From Gammaproteobacteria bacterium (GTDB lineage Bacteria; Pseudomonadota; Gammaproteobacteria; Natronospirales; REEB76), in NCBI GenBank assembly GCA_027317045.1, contig DAHVFI010000303.1, forward strand, positions 1 through 28,148: 28,148 bases of DNA. The letters are read 5' to 3'. A program made the position numbers and the translations under genes. Of this stretch, positions 14,751 to 22,892 are shown piece by piece. Numbering within the stretch: position 1 is the first letter of the stretch; each line of letters opens with the position of its first letter. The notes under the pieces were generated by a model, which did not search any database, was not told where the DNA came from, and saw only the letters and a list, made by a program, of their open reading frames with translations.

Positions 14751-15173
14751 TCAACCACGTTCCAGCGGGAAATGCTCGTTCTGCCAAGCCCTGATACCGC
14801 CCTTGAGGGTATGCACGGCCTTGAAGCCGTGCTTTATAAGAATGCCTGCGGCCCTTTGGCTGGTAGGCCCGGTGTCGCAGTAGATGATCAGCGGCTGTTC
14901 CTTGAATTTATCCAGTTCCGTCACCCGGCTATCCAGTTCGGCCGCGGGAATGTTGCGGGCGCCGATCACATGGCCGTCGTCGAAGTCTTTGGACGGGCGA
15001 ATGTCCAGTACCGCAGCACCTTTATTAATGAGGAATACACTTTCCGCCGGCGCCAGCTCCCGGTACTTGCGCAGGCGACGCAGGACCTCATCACCGATGA
15101 ACAGCAAGATGATAAGGAGGGCGGCGGCAATGAGATAGGGGTGGTGACCCACGAATTCAAGCACACGTAACAT
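14751..15173 (-). CDS. Membrane-anchored rhodanese-like protein (YibN type)
   Basis: The 140-residue protein has one N-terminal transmembrane helix (about residues 13-30, HPYLIAAALLIILLFIG) followed by a cytoplasmic rhodanese domain. That domain includes AAVLDIRPSKDFDDGHVIGARNIP and the active loop IIYCDTGPTSQRAA, with Cys near residue 99. The cysteine is present, so sulfur-transferase activity is possible, unlike degenerate homologues. The start is the ATG at 15173 because the membrane anchor follows directly; a longer frame to 15284 adds 37 residues with no family likeness. It is the first gene of the yibN-grxC-secB-gpsA operon. A TATACT hexamer lies upstream around 15203-15208 on the minus strand. 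Confidence 0.9.
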   Translation of the reverse strand: MLRVLEFVGHHPYLIAAALLIILLFIGDEVLRRLRKYRELAPAESVFLINKGAAVLDIRPSKDFDDGHVIGARNIPAAELDSRVTELDKFKEQPLIIYCDTGPTSQRAAGILIKHGFKAVHTLKGGIRAWQNEHFPLERG

Positions 15174-15286
15174 GGATGCAGTGGAGGTCGCGCAAAGGGG
15201 GCGTAGTATAACAGTTGACGCACAAGCCTTTGAGGGGCTGGATAAATCGCCTAGAATCACCGCGAAATCCGCGCCGGGAACCATCC

Positions 15287-15361
15287 ATGTCAGCCCGCCT
15301 GCAGCAGCTCATCTGCATTGCCTGGCGCACAGCCTGCCGCCGGCCTTGCTTTTGCCCATGA
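15287..15361 (+). other. Possible 24-codon upstream ORF overlapping envC start
   Basis: An ATG at 15287 with a weak GGGAA ribosome site opens a 24-codon frame. Its stop TGA overlaps the envC ATG in the arrangement ATGA (15358-15361). It is downstream of a TAGAAT hexamer at 15252-15257. It may couple translation to envC, or it may be chance. The predicted peptide has no recognisable features apart from several cysteines and arginines. Confidence 0.25.
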
Positions 15362-16521
15362 CACGCGCACTGACGCTCGCCGCATTCGGCACGTTGCTGC
15401 TTCTCAGCATTGCGGTACCAGCCGCCGCCGGCGACGCCGCCAAGCAGGCGCAACTCAGGGAGCTGCGCGCGCGTATCACCCAGGTGCAGTCCAATCTGGA
15501 CCGCGACATCCAGCGGCGCAGCAAGATGCAGTTGGAGTTGCGTGCCAGCGAGCGGCAGATCGCGCAACTGAGCGGGCGCCTGCATGACCTAAATCTTTCC
15601 GTCAGCCAGGCACAATCACACCTCGACGCTCTGCAGCGCGAACAGGCGCAGAAGCAGGTGACGCTTGCAGCCCAGAAAGATGCGCTCGCAAAGCAAATCC
15701 GGGCCGCATATATGCAAGGCCGGGATTCGCAGTTGCAGCTGCTGTTGAACGCCCAGGATCCCGCCACTATCAGCCGGCTGCTGGCCTATTACGATTATTT
15801 CAACAAGGCACGGGCGGCGCGCATCCAAGCGGTGCGTGAGCAACTTGATGCCCTCGCAAAAATCAACGCCCAGGTTCAGCAACAGGTAACGCGGCTTTCG
15901 AATTTGCGCGCTCAGCGGGCACAAGCGCTGGCCAAGCTGGAACAGAACCGCACGGCACGCAAACAAGCGCTTGTACAGCTCAATGCCAGCATCCACACCC
16001 ACAGCCAGAAACTTGTACGCATGCAGCGCGACGCGCGCACCATTGAGGATTTGCTGGCGAATCTACAACAGACCCTGGCGGACATACCCGCAGATCTGGA
16101 AGGACACCATCGCTTTGCCAGCCTGCGCGGCCGTTTGCCCTGGCCGGTCTTCGGCCGGGTTATCCAGCACTTCGGCGAGCCGCTGGCCGCTGGCCGGTTG
16201 CGTGCCACGGGTGATTTGATCGCCGCACCGTTGGGCACACCGGTACGCGCCGTATCGTACGGGCGTGTGGTGTTCGCCGATTGGCTGCCGCATTTTGGCC
16301 TGCTGGTGATCATTGACCACGGCGACGGCTACATGAGCATCTACGCCCATAATCAGAGTGTCTATGCGCACGTGGGCGACTGGGTGCAGATGGGTGAGAC
16401 CATCGCCACTCTCGGCGACAGCGGCGGTCAGAATCAACCGGCGCTGTATTTTGAAATCCGCCATCGCAATGTGGCGCTCAGCCCTCGAGAATGGTGCCGC
16501 GGACATCTGCCGCGGGGATAA
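15358..16521 (+). CDS. envC: Murein hydrolase activator EnvC (M23/LytM-like, non-catalytic)
   Basis: EnvC is a periplasmic coiled-coil protein that activates AmiA/AmiB amidases at the division septum. The 387 residues begin with a signal peptide (cleavage near AAA/GDA). A long coiled coil rich in Gln, Arg, Ala and Leu runs from about 25 to 250, and the C-terminal LytM domain holds GTPVRAVSYGRVVFADWLPHFG, IDHGDGYMSIYAHN and LYFEIRHRNVALSPREW. As in other EnvC proteins the zinc ligands of true M23 peptidases are missing; for example the usual LHFE is LYFE. This supports an activator rather than an enzyme. The start is set at the signal peptide ATG; an open frame continues upstream to 15172 without signal-like character. 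ctpA and yibQ follow, but the gpmI gene often found before envC is absent. Confidence 0.94.
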   Translation: MTRALTLAAFGTLLLLSIAVPAAAGDAAKQAQLRELRARITQVQSNLDRDIQRRSKMQLELRASERQIAQLSGRLHDLNLSVSQAQSHLDALQREQAQKQVTLAAQKDALAKQIRAAYMQGRDSQLQLLLNAQDPATISRLLAYYDYFNKARAARIQAVREQLDALAKINAQVQQQVTRLSNLRAQRAQALAKLEQNRTARKQALVQLNASIHTHSQKLVRMQRDARTIEDLLANLQQTLADIPADLEGHHRFASLRGRLPWPVFGRVIQHFGEPLAAGRLRATGDLIAAPLGTPVRAVSYGRVVFADWLPHFGLLVIIDHGDGYMSIYAHNQSVYAHVGDWVQMGETIATLGDSGGQNQPALYFEIRHRNVALSPREWCRGHLPRG

Positions 16522-16587
16522 TCGGGGCGCCGCGTGCTATCTTGACCGCGTAGTTCAGCAGGCTGCGCACAGCCGGAGAATATCTGC

Positions 16588-17913
16588 ATGTCCGCCACTC
16601 TCCCCAAGTCTGTCGCGTTTATATTCGGTTCCCTGCTGGGTGTCGTACCCGGCATCATGGCACCCGCAGTCGCAGCGCCGCCGGCGGCACCCGCCGCAAC
16701 AACACCAACGCAAGCCCCGCTGCCCTGGCAACAGGTGCGGCTGCTCGCCGATGTGATGCAACTGGTCAAGGAAGATTACGTGCAGCCGGTGGACGACAAC
16801 ACGCTTATCAACAACGCCATCAGTGGCATGCTGGCGGGGTTGGATCCGCATTCCGCATTTCTGGATAAGAGCGATTACCAGCAAATGCAGATCATCACCA
16901 GCGGACAATTCGGCGGCTTGGGACTGGAAGTCACCCAGCAAGCCGGGGCGGTGGTGGTGATCTCGCCGATTGACGGCACCCCCGCCGCCCAAGCCGGTAT
17001 CCAGACCGGCGACATCATCCTGCGGGTTAACGGTATCAGCCTGGACGGCATGAGTCTCGACAATGCCGTCGCACTCCTGCGCGGCAAGCCCGGCACCGCC
17101 GTTACCCTCACCATCCTGCGCCACGGCGTGGCCAAGCCCCTGGACTTCAAACTCACGCGCGCCGAAGTGCACATGGCGAGCGTGCGCGGCCGCCTGCTGC
17201 AACCGGGCTACGGTTACGTGCGCATCAGTCAGTACAGCGAGGACACCGGTACTGGCGTGATACAGGCGGTGCAAACTCTCGTTAAACAAAACCACGCGCC
17301 CCTCAAGGGCTTGATTCTGGATCTGCGCAATAATCCCGGCGGCCTGGTGGATGCGGCGGTGGACGTGTCCAATGCGTTCCTCAACAGCGGCATCATCGTC
17401 ACCGCCAAAGGCCGTGCGCCGGATTCCAACTTCGTGCGCCGTGCCACGCCCGGCGACATACTTTCAGGCGCACCGCTGGTGGTGCTGGTGAACGGCGGCA
17501 CCGCCTCGGCGGCGGAGATCAACGCCGGTGCGCTCCAGGATAATCACCGCGCGTTGATTCTCGGCACCCAGACCTTCGGCAAGGGTTCGGTGCAGACCGT
17601 GATTCCGTTGCCGGAAGGCACCGCCATCAAACTCACGACCTCCCTGTATTACACGCCGTCGGGCCATTCCATCCAGGCGGAAGGCATCAAGCCGGATATC
17701 GTGGTGCCGGAGTTCAATGTGGCGGTGTCCAATGACGCCAATCAAAACCTTGCGGAATCCAATCTGCAGGGACATCTTGCCAACAATGCACCGACGCCGG
17801 AAGCCGCCTCCGGCACGTCTGCCGCTGTACGGCTGGCACAGCAGGATTTTCAGCTGTATGAAGCCCTCAATATCCTCAAGGGGCTGAGCCTCACCGCCGG
17901 CGGTCCCGGATGA
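16588..17913 (+). CDS. ctpA: Carboxyl-terminal processing protease, S41 family
   Basis: This periplasmic serine protease is 441 residues long, with an N-terminal signal or anchor segment (about residues 8-30) and an Ala/Pro-rich linker. The S41 N-terminal part is LADVMQLVKEDYV followed by GLDPHSAFL. A PDZ domain lies around residues 95-180 (GLGLEVTQQAGAVVVISPIDGTPA and GIQTGDIILRVNG). The catalytic core has ILDLRNNPGGL, the nucleophile Ser near residue 307 in GGTASAAEI and the general base Lys near residue 332 in FGKGSVQT. The 25-residue Ser-Lys spacing is typical of the family. A GGAG ribosome site precedes the ATG. Context between envC and yibQ is conserved and suggests a role in cell-wall maturation, though the substrate is unknown. 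Confidence 0.96.
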   Translation: MSATLPKSVAFIFGSLLGVVPGIMAPAVAAPPAAPAATTPTQAPLPWQQVRLLADVMQLVKEDYVQPVDDNTLINNAISGMLAGLDPHSAFLDKSDYQQMQIITSGQFGGLGLEVTQQAGAVVVISPIDGTPAAQAGIQTGDIILRVNGISLDGMSLDNAVALLRGKPGTAVTLTILRHGVAKPLDFKLTRAEVHMASVRGRLLQPGYGYVRISQYSEDTGTGVIQAVQTLVKQNHAPLKGLILDLRNNPGGLVDAAVDVSNAFLNSGIIVTAKGRAPDSNFVRRATPGDILSGAPLVVLVNGGTASAAEINAGALQDNHRALILGTQTFGKGSVQTVIPLPEGTAIKLTTSLYYTPSGHSIQAEGIKPDIVVPEFNVAVSNDANQNLAESNLQGHLANNAPTPEAASGTSAAVRLAQQDFQLYEALNILKGLSLTAGGPG

Positions 17914-18755
17914 CAAGTGGCACGCCGCGACGGCCCCGCGTAACAGTATTCACGTTACTGTTGTTGGCGCTGCTGATGTCAGTCAGCGGTGCACCGCGGT
18001 GCGCCGCCGCGCCCCTTACCCATCCGGTGGTGGCCATCGTCATTGATGACCTTGGCAATACCCTTGAGGAAGGCCGGCGCGCCGTGGACCTGCCGGGACC
18101 GGTGGCTTGTGCGGTTCTGCCGCAGACGCTGTATTCCGTGACCCTCGCCGATCTCGCTTACGCGCACGGCAAAGAGGTGCTGCTGCATTTGCCGATGCAG
18201 GCGATTGATGACGCGCCGCTGGGTCCCGGCGGCATCACGCTCGAGATGACCCGGCAGGAAATCCAGAATACGGTGCACGCAGACGTGGCGGCCGTTCCGC
18301 ACCTGGTGGGCGTCAACAACCACGAAGGCAGCCTCATCAGCATGCACCCCGGGGATCTTGCCTGGATCATGCAGACGCTGCACTCCATCGGGAATCTGTT
18401 CTTCGTGGACAGCTATACCACCGTGGACAGCATCGCCTATCAGATTGCGCGGGAGAACGGCGTGCCCGCCGCGCGCCGCGACGTGTTTCTGGATGATGTG
18501 AACACACCGCAAGCGGTGCAGTTCCAGTTCAACCGCTTGCTGGAGATTGCGCGCAAGCAAGGCTTTGCGTTGGCCATCGGCCATCCGCGGCCGGCGACGC
18601 TGGCGGTGCTCGCCGCGCAGCTGCCGAAGCTTTCAAGCCAGGGTATTGAACTGGTGCCGGTGGCCGAGATCGTGAAACTGCAGCAGGCACACCCGATTCC
18701 CTGGCCTGAATCCCTGTATCCTTTACCGGAGTTATCGAAATCCAAGCACTACTAA
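17910..18755 (+). CDS. Divergent polysaccharide deacetylase family protein (YibQ type)
   Basis: This 281-residue exported protein has a signal peptide to about residue 34. Family motifs are VVAIVIDDLGNTLEEGRRAVDLPGPVACAVLP, KEVLLHLPMQ, the GVNNHEGS loop (other members often have Met where Glu stands here), FFVDSYTTVDSIAYQIARENGVPAARRDVFLDD, ALAIGHPRPATL and GIELVPVAEIV. The fold is that of NodB-like deacetylases, but activity has not been established for this branch. The frame overlaps ctpA by four bases (ATGA), so translation is coupled. It is the last gene of the envC-ctpA-yibQ unit. Confidence 0.92.
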   Translation: MTSGTPRRPRVTVFTLLLLALLMSVSGAPRCAAAPLTHPVVAIVIDDLGNTLEEGRRAVDLPGPVACAVLPQTLYSVTLADLAYAHGKEVLLHLPMQAIDDAPLGPGGITLEMTRQEIQNTVHADVAAVPHLVGVNNHEGSLISMHPGDLAWIMQTLHSIGNLFFVDSYTTVDSIAYQIARENGVPAARRDVFLDDVNTPQAVQFQFNRLLEIARKQGFALAIGHPRPATLAVLAAQLPKLSSQGIELVPVAEIVKLQQAHPIPWPESLYPLPELSKSKHY

Positions 18756-19052
18756 ATATAGAAAAATGGAGAGATACCGGTGCGTTGTTCCCCATTACTT
18801 AACGTATCCACAAATTTCATGAAGCTCTCGTGGTTCGCTCAATTCGTGATGTGAGTACATTGAGCCCGTGCGTACTGTTGCATCCGCGGGAAAATCTGAT
18901 TCCAATCGAACCAGGACGGAAGCTTTGTACATAGCGCTTGTGTGCACAGCCGTTGTGCGAAAGGCGTGCCAGTGTACGTTTAACCTCGACACAGATACTG
19001 GCTGTTTGTCCCCCTGGCCAAGTTCCTGAATCGGCTCTGTTAAAATAACTGG
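18756..19052. other. Intergenic region before uvrD
   Basis: About 300 bp with no gene or recognisable repeat. No LexA-type operator (CTGT-N8-ACAG) is present before uvrD, although uvrD is SOS-controlled in enterics. The only signal I can support is the extended -10 promoter at its end. Confidence 0.6.
19038..19046 (+). promoter_or_regulatory. Extended -10 promoter of uvrD, predicting a leaderless transcript
   Basis: TG-T-TAAAAT is a full TGnTAnnnT extended -10 element, which can work without a -35 box. Counting the last T (19046) as -7 puts +1 at 19053, which is the A of the uvrD ATG. No Shine-Dalgarno sequence is present before that ATG. Confidence 0.5.
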
Positions 19053-21209
19053 ATGGATGTCACCGCAATTCTTGATCCCTTGAATCCCGCCCAGCGCGAG
19101 GCGGTGACCGCCGAGGCCAAACCCATGCTGGTGCTGGCGGGCGCCGGCAGCGGCAAAACCCGCGTATTGGTGCATCGCATCGCCTGGCTGATTCAGGTGC
19201 AGCAGGTCTCGCCGTTCGGCATTCTGGCGGTGACCTTCACCAACAAGGCGGCCGCCGAGATGCGCGTGCGCATCGAACAACTCATCGGCGGCTCTGCGCG
19301 CAGCATGTGGGTGGGCACGTTTCACGGACTCGCCCACCGGCTGTTGCGTCAGCATTGGCGCGAGGCGAAACTGCCGCAGAGCTTCCAGATACTGGATTCC
19401 GAGGACCAATACCGTCTTATCCGCCGCGTACTCAAAAGTCTTGAACTTGACGAGGCCCGCTATCCGCCGCGTCAGTTGCAATGGTTTATCAATTCGCGCA
19501 AAGATGAGGGGCTGCGCGCCAAGCATATTCCCGAAAGCGACGACCCTACGCAACGGCAAATGTTGCGCGCCTATGCGGCTTATGAAAGCGCCTGTGAGCG
19601 TGGCGGGCTGGTGGATTTCGCGGAACTGCTGCTGCGGGCGCTGGAGTTGTGGCGCAACGATACGGCGCTGCTGACCCATTATCAACGGCGCTTCCACTAC
19701 ATTCTGGTGGACGAATTCCAGGATACCAACTCTATCCAGTACGCCTGGATCCGCTTGCTTGCGGGCCAACAGGGCGTGCCGTTCGTGGTGGGTGACGACG
19801 ATCAATCCATTTATGCCTGGCGTGGCGCCAAGATCGAGAACATTCTGAAATTCGAAAAGGATTTCCCCGACACCCGCATGCTGCGTCTGGAACAGAACTA
19901 CCGTTCCACCGGCAATATCCTCAAGGCCGCCAATGCCCTGATCGCCAATAACAGCACGCGGCTGGGCAAGAACCTGTGGACCAGCGGCGCTGACGGCCTG
20001 CCACTCCGTGTGTATGCCGCCTACAACGAGCAGGACGAGGCGCAGTTCGTCATGGATCAGATCAGGCACTGGCAGGAACAGGGCGGCGCGCGCCACGATG
20101 TCGCCGTCCTGTACCGTTCCAATGCCCAGTCGCGGGTATTCGAGGAACGCTTGCTTGCGGAAGCGATTCCTTACCGGGTCTATGGGGGCCCGCGCTTCTT
20201 CGAGCGCCAGGAAATCAAGGATGCGCTCGCCTATCTGCGCCTGCTGGAGAACCGCGACGACGATGCCTCTTTCGAACGCATCATTAACCTGCCGGTACGC
20301 GGTATCGGCACACGCACGCTGGATTCGCTGCGCGAAGCCAGTCGCCGCCAAAATCTGCCGCTGTGGCGCGTGTTGTGTCAGCTGCTGGACAGCAAGGATG
20401 CACCGGCGCGGGTGTCTGGCGCGCTCGGCGGTTTCACAAAGCTCGTGGATGATATGGACAAAGCCGTACGCGGGCTCGATTTATTCGAGCAGGTGGATCA
20501 TGTGATCCACGGCAGCGGGCTGGTTGAACACTATAAGGCGGAAAAAGGCGAGCGTGGCGAAGCGCGCGTCGAGAATCTGCAGGAGCTGGTAAGCGCGGCA
20601 CGCGGTTTTCAACCGGAAGATCTGCAAGGCATGACACCGCTGTCGGCGTTTCTTTCCCATGCCGCATTGGAAGCCGGCGAAGGCCAGGCACAGGAATGGG
20701 AGGATTGCGTACAGCTCATGACGCTGCATTCGGCCAAGGGCCTGGAATTCCCGCTGGTGTTTATCTGCGGACTGGAAGACGGCCTGTTCCCGCACGAGCG
20801 CTCCAGTGAGGATCTGGAAGGACTCGAGGAGGAACGGCGCCTGTGTTATGTGGGCATGACCCGTGCCAAGCAGGAACTGTATCTCAGCTACGCCGAGAGC
20901 CGGCGGCTGCACGGCATGGACAATTACGGCGTGCCATCGCGGTTTCTGCGGGAGATTCCGCCGGAGCTGGTGCAGGAAATCCGTCCGCGGGTGCAAGTGT
21001 CGCGGCCGTTCACGGCGGCCGCTGCCGGCCGGCTGCACGCCGCACCGGTGGGCTTGAGTCTCGGCCAGCGGGTGCGCCATCCGAGCTTTGGCGAAGGCAC
21101 GGTGCTGGATTACGAAGGCAGCGGAGCGCACGCACGTGTGCAGGTGAATTTCAGCAGCGCAGGCGCCAAATGGCTGGTGGTGGCTTACGCTAACCTCATG
21201 CCCATCTGA
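19053..21209 (+). CDS. uvrD: DNA helicase II
   Basis: UvrD is the 3'-5' SF1A helicase of nucleotide excision repair and mismatch repair. The 718 residues show LNPAQREAV (Q motif), Walker A AGAGSGKT, motif Ia TFTNKAAAEMRVR, motif II VDEFQDTN, motif III VVGDDDQSIYAWRGA, motif IV region LEQNYRST, motif V MTLHSAKGLEFP and motif VI ERRLCYVGMTRAK. The C-terminal LGQRVRHPSFGEGTVLDYEG block is the Tudor-like domain that contacts RNA polymerase. The length equals that of well-studied UvrD proteins. It has the domain order of UvrD rather than Rep because of the Tudor-like tail. It stands alone between yibQ and the LOG gene. Confidence 0.98.
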   Translation: MDVTAILDPLNPAQREAVTAEAKPMLVLAGAGSGKTRVLVHRIAWLIQVQQVSPFGILAVTFTNKAAAEMRVRIEQLIGGSARSMWVGTFHGLAHRLLRQHWREAKLPQSFQILDSEDQYRLIRRVLKSLELDEARYPPRQLQWFINSRKDEGLRAKHIPESDDPTQRQMLRAYAAYESACERGGLVDFAELLLRALELWRNDTALLTHYQRRFHYILVDEFQDTNSIQYAWIRLLAGQQGVPFVVGDDDQSIYAWRGAKIENILKFEKDFPDTRMLRLEQNYRSTGNILKAANALIANNSTRLGKNLWTSGADGLPLRVYAAYNEQDEAQFVMDQIRHWQEQGGARHDVAVLYRSNAQSRVFEERLLAEAIPYRVYGGPRFFERQEIKDALAYLRLLENRDDDASFERIINLPVRGIGTRTLDSLREASRRQNLPLWRVLCQLLDSKDAPARVSGALGGFTKLVDDMDKAVRGLDLFEQVDHVIHGSGLVEHYKAEKGERGEARVENLQELVSAARGFQPEDLQGMTPLSAFLSHAALEAGEGQAQEWEDCVQLMTLHSAKGLEFPLVFICGLEDGLFPHERSSEDLEGLEEERRLCYVGMTRAKQELYLSYAESRRLHGMDNYGVPSRFLREIPPELVQEIRPRVQVSRPFTAAAAGRLHAAPVGLSLGQRVRHPSFGEGTVLDYEGSGAHARVQVNFSSAGAKWLVVAYANLMPI

Positions 21210-21440
21210 TGTGTGCCCGCGCTGCCCGGCAACCCCGGCGGTATCCCACCCGCCATGATAGGCAGTGGCGTTGGCCCTGTTTCCGAATCCCGAGCGCAGC
21301 ACCTGCACGGGCTCGAGAATTTTGGACGGAAACTGGTGCCGGCGCCCATGATGGCCCTCAGTTGTTGATGGAAAGACAGATGCTTTTGGCACTTGCGTCA
21401 ATCAGATTCTCAGGCGAAGGTCCACCCATGGAGCAACATC

Positions 21441-22166
21441 ATGCAAGCTGACGATAAACGCCATTTACATCCGCAACGTGAAAATTTGGATGCCATGCAT
21501 GCCCGCGAGTCCTGGAAAATCTTCCGGATGATGGCGGAGTTCGTGGAAGGCTTCGAACAGCTGGCGTCCATCCGGCCTTCCGTAAGCATCTTCGGTTCGG
21601 CGCGCATGGCGCCAGACCATCCGTACTATGCACTCGCGGAACAAATCAGCCGGGCATTATCCGATGCTGGTTTTTCGGTGGTGACCGGCGGCGGACCGGG
21701 GCTCATGGAGGCCGCCAACAAGGGCGCCTACGCAGGAAAATCGCCGAGCATCGGTCTCAATATCCAGTTGCCCCATGAACAAGCTGCCAACCACTACCAG
21801 GATATTTCCCTTAAGTTCCGGCATTTCTTCACGCGCAAAGTGATGTTCGTGAAGTACGCTTCGGCTTACGTGGTGCTGCCGGGCGGTTTCGGCACGTTGG
21901 ATGAACTCGGTGAAATCCTCACGCTCATCCAGACCGGCAAGATTATGCCGATTCCCATCCTGCTGGTGGGTAGCGGATTCTGGCAAGGATTAGTGGATTG
22001 GTTGAAGGTACGCCTGGTTGCGGAACATATGATAGATGCGCAGGATCTCGAACTGTTCAAGGTCGTGAACGAAGCCCATGAGGTGGTGAATGCCATCCTC
22101 GAGTACTACGGAGCGCGCGGTTTCGAACCGTCGGCCCAGGAAAGGGAGACGCTGCTGGAACTCTAG
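21441..22166 (+). CDS. LOG-family (TIGR00730-like) nucleotide phosphoribohydrolase-like protein
   Basis: The 241-residue protein has a Rossmann-like fold typical of the 'lonely guy' family, members of which hydrolyse nucleoside 5'-monophosphates such as cytokinin ribotides or AMP to base plus ribose 5-phosphate. Motifs are SVSIFGSARM, VVTGGGPGLMEAANKGA (GGGPGLMEA at residues 83-91) and the active-site signature PGGFGTLDE (residues 147-155), with FTRKVMFVKYASAYVVL between them. The start ATG at 21441 has a GGAG ribosome site 7 nt upstream; a frame from 21393 adds 16 residues with no family match. It is longer at the N-terminus than plant-type LOG proteins. The precise substrate cannot be told from sequence. 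It converges on the DUF2007 gene with a 21-bp gap. Confidence 0.9.
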   Translation: MQADDKRHLHPQRENLDAMHARESWKIFRMMAEFVEGFEQLASIRPSVSIFGSARMAPDHPYYALAEQISRALSDAGFSVVTGGGPGLMEAANKGAYAGKSPSIGLNIQLPHEQAANHYQDISLKFRHFFTRKVMFVKYASAYVVLPGGFGTLDELGEILTLIQTGKIMPIPILLVGSGFWQGLVDWLKVRLVAEHMIDAQDLELFKVVNEAHEVVNAILEYYGARGFEPSAQERETLLEL

Positions 22167-22187
22167 CGGTCTTTAGCACACTGATAT

Positions 22188-22445
22188 TCAGATTTCCGGC
22201 TTGCCCACATCCACATCGTCGAGATCGCGGGAATAATCGGTGGCCAGGATATCGCGTGCCAAGGTCTCATCCGCACGCATGACGCGAAGCTTGATGCCGC
22301 CGAGAGCGATGGCATACAACCAGTCCATCTGCACCATGTTGTCATCGAACAGTAACGCGCGGATTCCCTCCGCCGCCAGCCGCCCCATGACGATATGTGC
22401 ATCGATGGTCTTGTCGAAGGTGGCGATGGTGACGTATTCGTCCAT
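22188..22445 (-). CDS. DUF2007-type putative signal-transducing protein
   Basis: This is a small protein of 85 residues, MDEYVTIATFDKTIDAHIV at its start, followed by GRLAAEGIRALLFDDNMVQMDWLYAIALGGIKLRV and an acidic tail DLDDVDVG. This pattern, with the NALGG-like IALGG turn and a ferredoxin-like alternation, fits the DUF2007 family, whose function is unknown. I start it at 22445 because family members begin just before the ATF strand. The frame stays open to a TTG at 22589, but the extra residues are Arg-rich and unlike the family. No ribosome site is evident, so the start remains uncertain. Confidence 0.72.
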   Translation of the reverse strand: MDEYVTIATFDKTIDAHIVMGRLAAEGIRALLFDDNMVQMDWLYAIALGGIKLRVMRADETLARDILATDYSRDLDDVDVGKPEI

Positions 22446-22665
22446 GTCGGCAACCAAGTCGGCGTTGCAATCCCCGTCGTCTGTCGCTCTCGGCGGCGAG
22501 CGCAATGCCCGGCCGCTGTCCTCGGTGAGTGCGCCATACAGGCGGATTAACCAGACCGAAAACCGCCGGAATGCGGGGAATACCAGCAACGTTGTGTCCC
22601 GGAACTTGCGTCGCGCGGCGACTAAGCTTTGAGATTAGAGCACAAAACCGTGACGACGGCGGCAT

Positions 22666-22694
22666 AAAAAACCCGGCGGACGGGACCGCCGGGT
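22666..22694 (-). terminator. Rho-independent terminator of the candidate small RNA
   Basis: On the minus strand CCCGGCGG and CCGCCGGG form a perfect 8-bp GC stem, nine with the closing A-T pair, around a 6-nt loop, followed at once by six T. No protein gene lies upstream of it on this strand within the 260 bp before the plus-strand pip gene, so it must end an untranslated RNA. Confidence 0.9.
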
Positions 22695-22813
22695 CAAGGC
22701 CTTCATGGCCAGAGGTGATTGAGTGTACCTAAAAGGGCGTAAGCATCCTTGCTGGTCCATACCCCGCCCCGGGTCCCTGATCCTATCCTTGTCCCGCCAT
22801 TCCTTGGCAGTGC
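22666..22813 (-). ncRNA. Candidate CsrA/RsmA-sequestering small RNA (RsmY/RsmZ/CsrB-like)
   Basis: The minus strand here has no open reading frame of note but ends in a strong intrinsic terminator (22666-22694). Seven GGA motifs lie between 22746 and 22803. Two sit in the loops of perfect hairpins: GCCA-AGGAA-TGGC at 22796-22808 and AGCA-AGGA-TGCT at 22742-22753. GGA in hairpin loops is the CsrA/RsmA binding signature. A TAACAC -10-like element at 22820-22825 would start an RNA of about 148 nt near 22813, close to the size of known Rsm RNAs. A partial GacA box lies about 70 bp upstream of that start. Known rsm/csr RNAs are recognised by such features rather than by primary sequence. The start is approximate; no csrA is in the window. 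Confidence 0.55.
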
Positions 22814-22874
22814 AGGCGAGTGTTACTCTGCCACGGGCAGATTGCCGGTACAGTCGGAGGACCCCGGCAGCCAG

Positions 22875-22892
22875 CGTAGGAAAAGGCTTACA
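22875..22892 (-). promoter_or_regulatory. GacA-type upstream activating box
   Basis: Read on the minus strand, TGTAAG, six bases, then CCTACG matches the GacA (UvrY) consensus TGTAAG-N6-CTTACA fully in the first half and at four of six bases in the second. It lies upstream of the candidate small RNA, where such boxes occur in rsm/csr genes. It also lies about 65 bp from the pip start on the other side. Confidence 0.45.

Noticed and set aside
19037..19052. LexA-like CTGT sequence before uvrD
   Set aside because: The second half is CTGG instead of ACAG. The bases are better explained as an extended -10 element.
18795..20351. Very long open frame (518 codons) on the minus strand opposite uvrD
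   Set aside because: It mirrors the GC-rich coding frame of a certain uvrD gene. Its composition is His/Gln/Arg rich and shows no family motif.
21386..21396. Sigma-54-like TTGGCAC followed by TTGC before the LOG gene
   Set aside because: The two halves abut with no spacer. Sigma-54 promoters need four to five bases between them, so the geometry cannot work.
22446..22589. N-terminal extension of the DUF2007 protein from a TTG codon
   Set aside because: The extra 48 residues are unlike the family and lack a ribosome site. The family starts at MDEYVTIATF.
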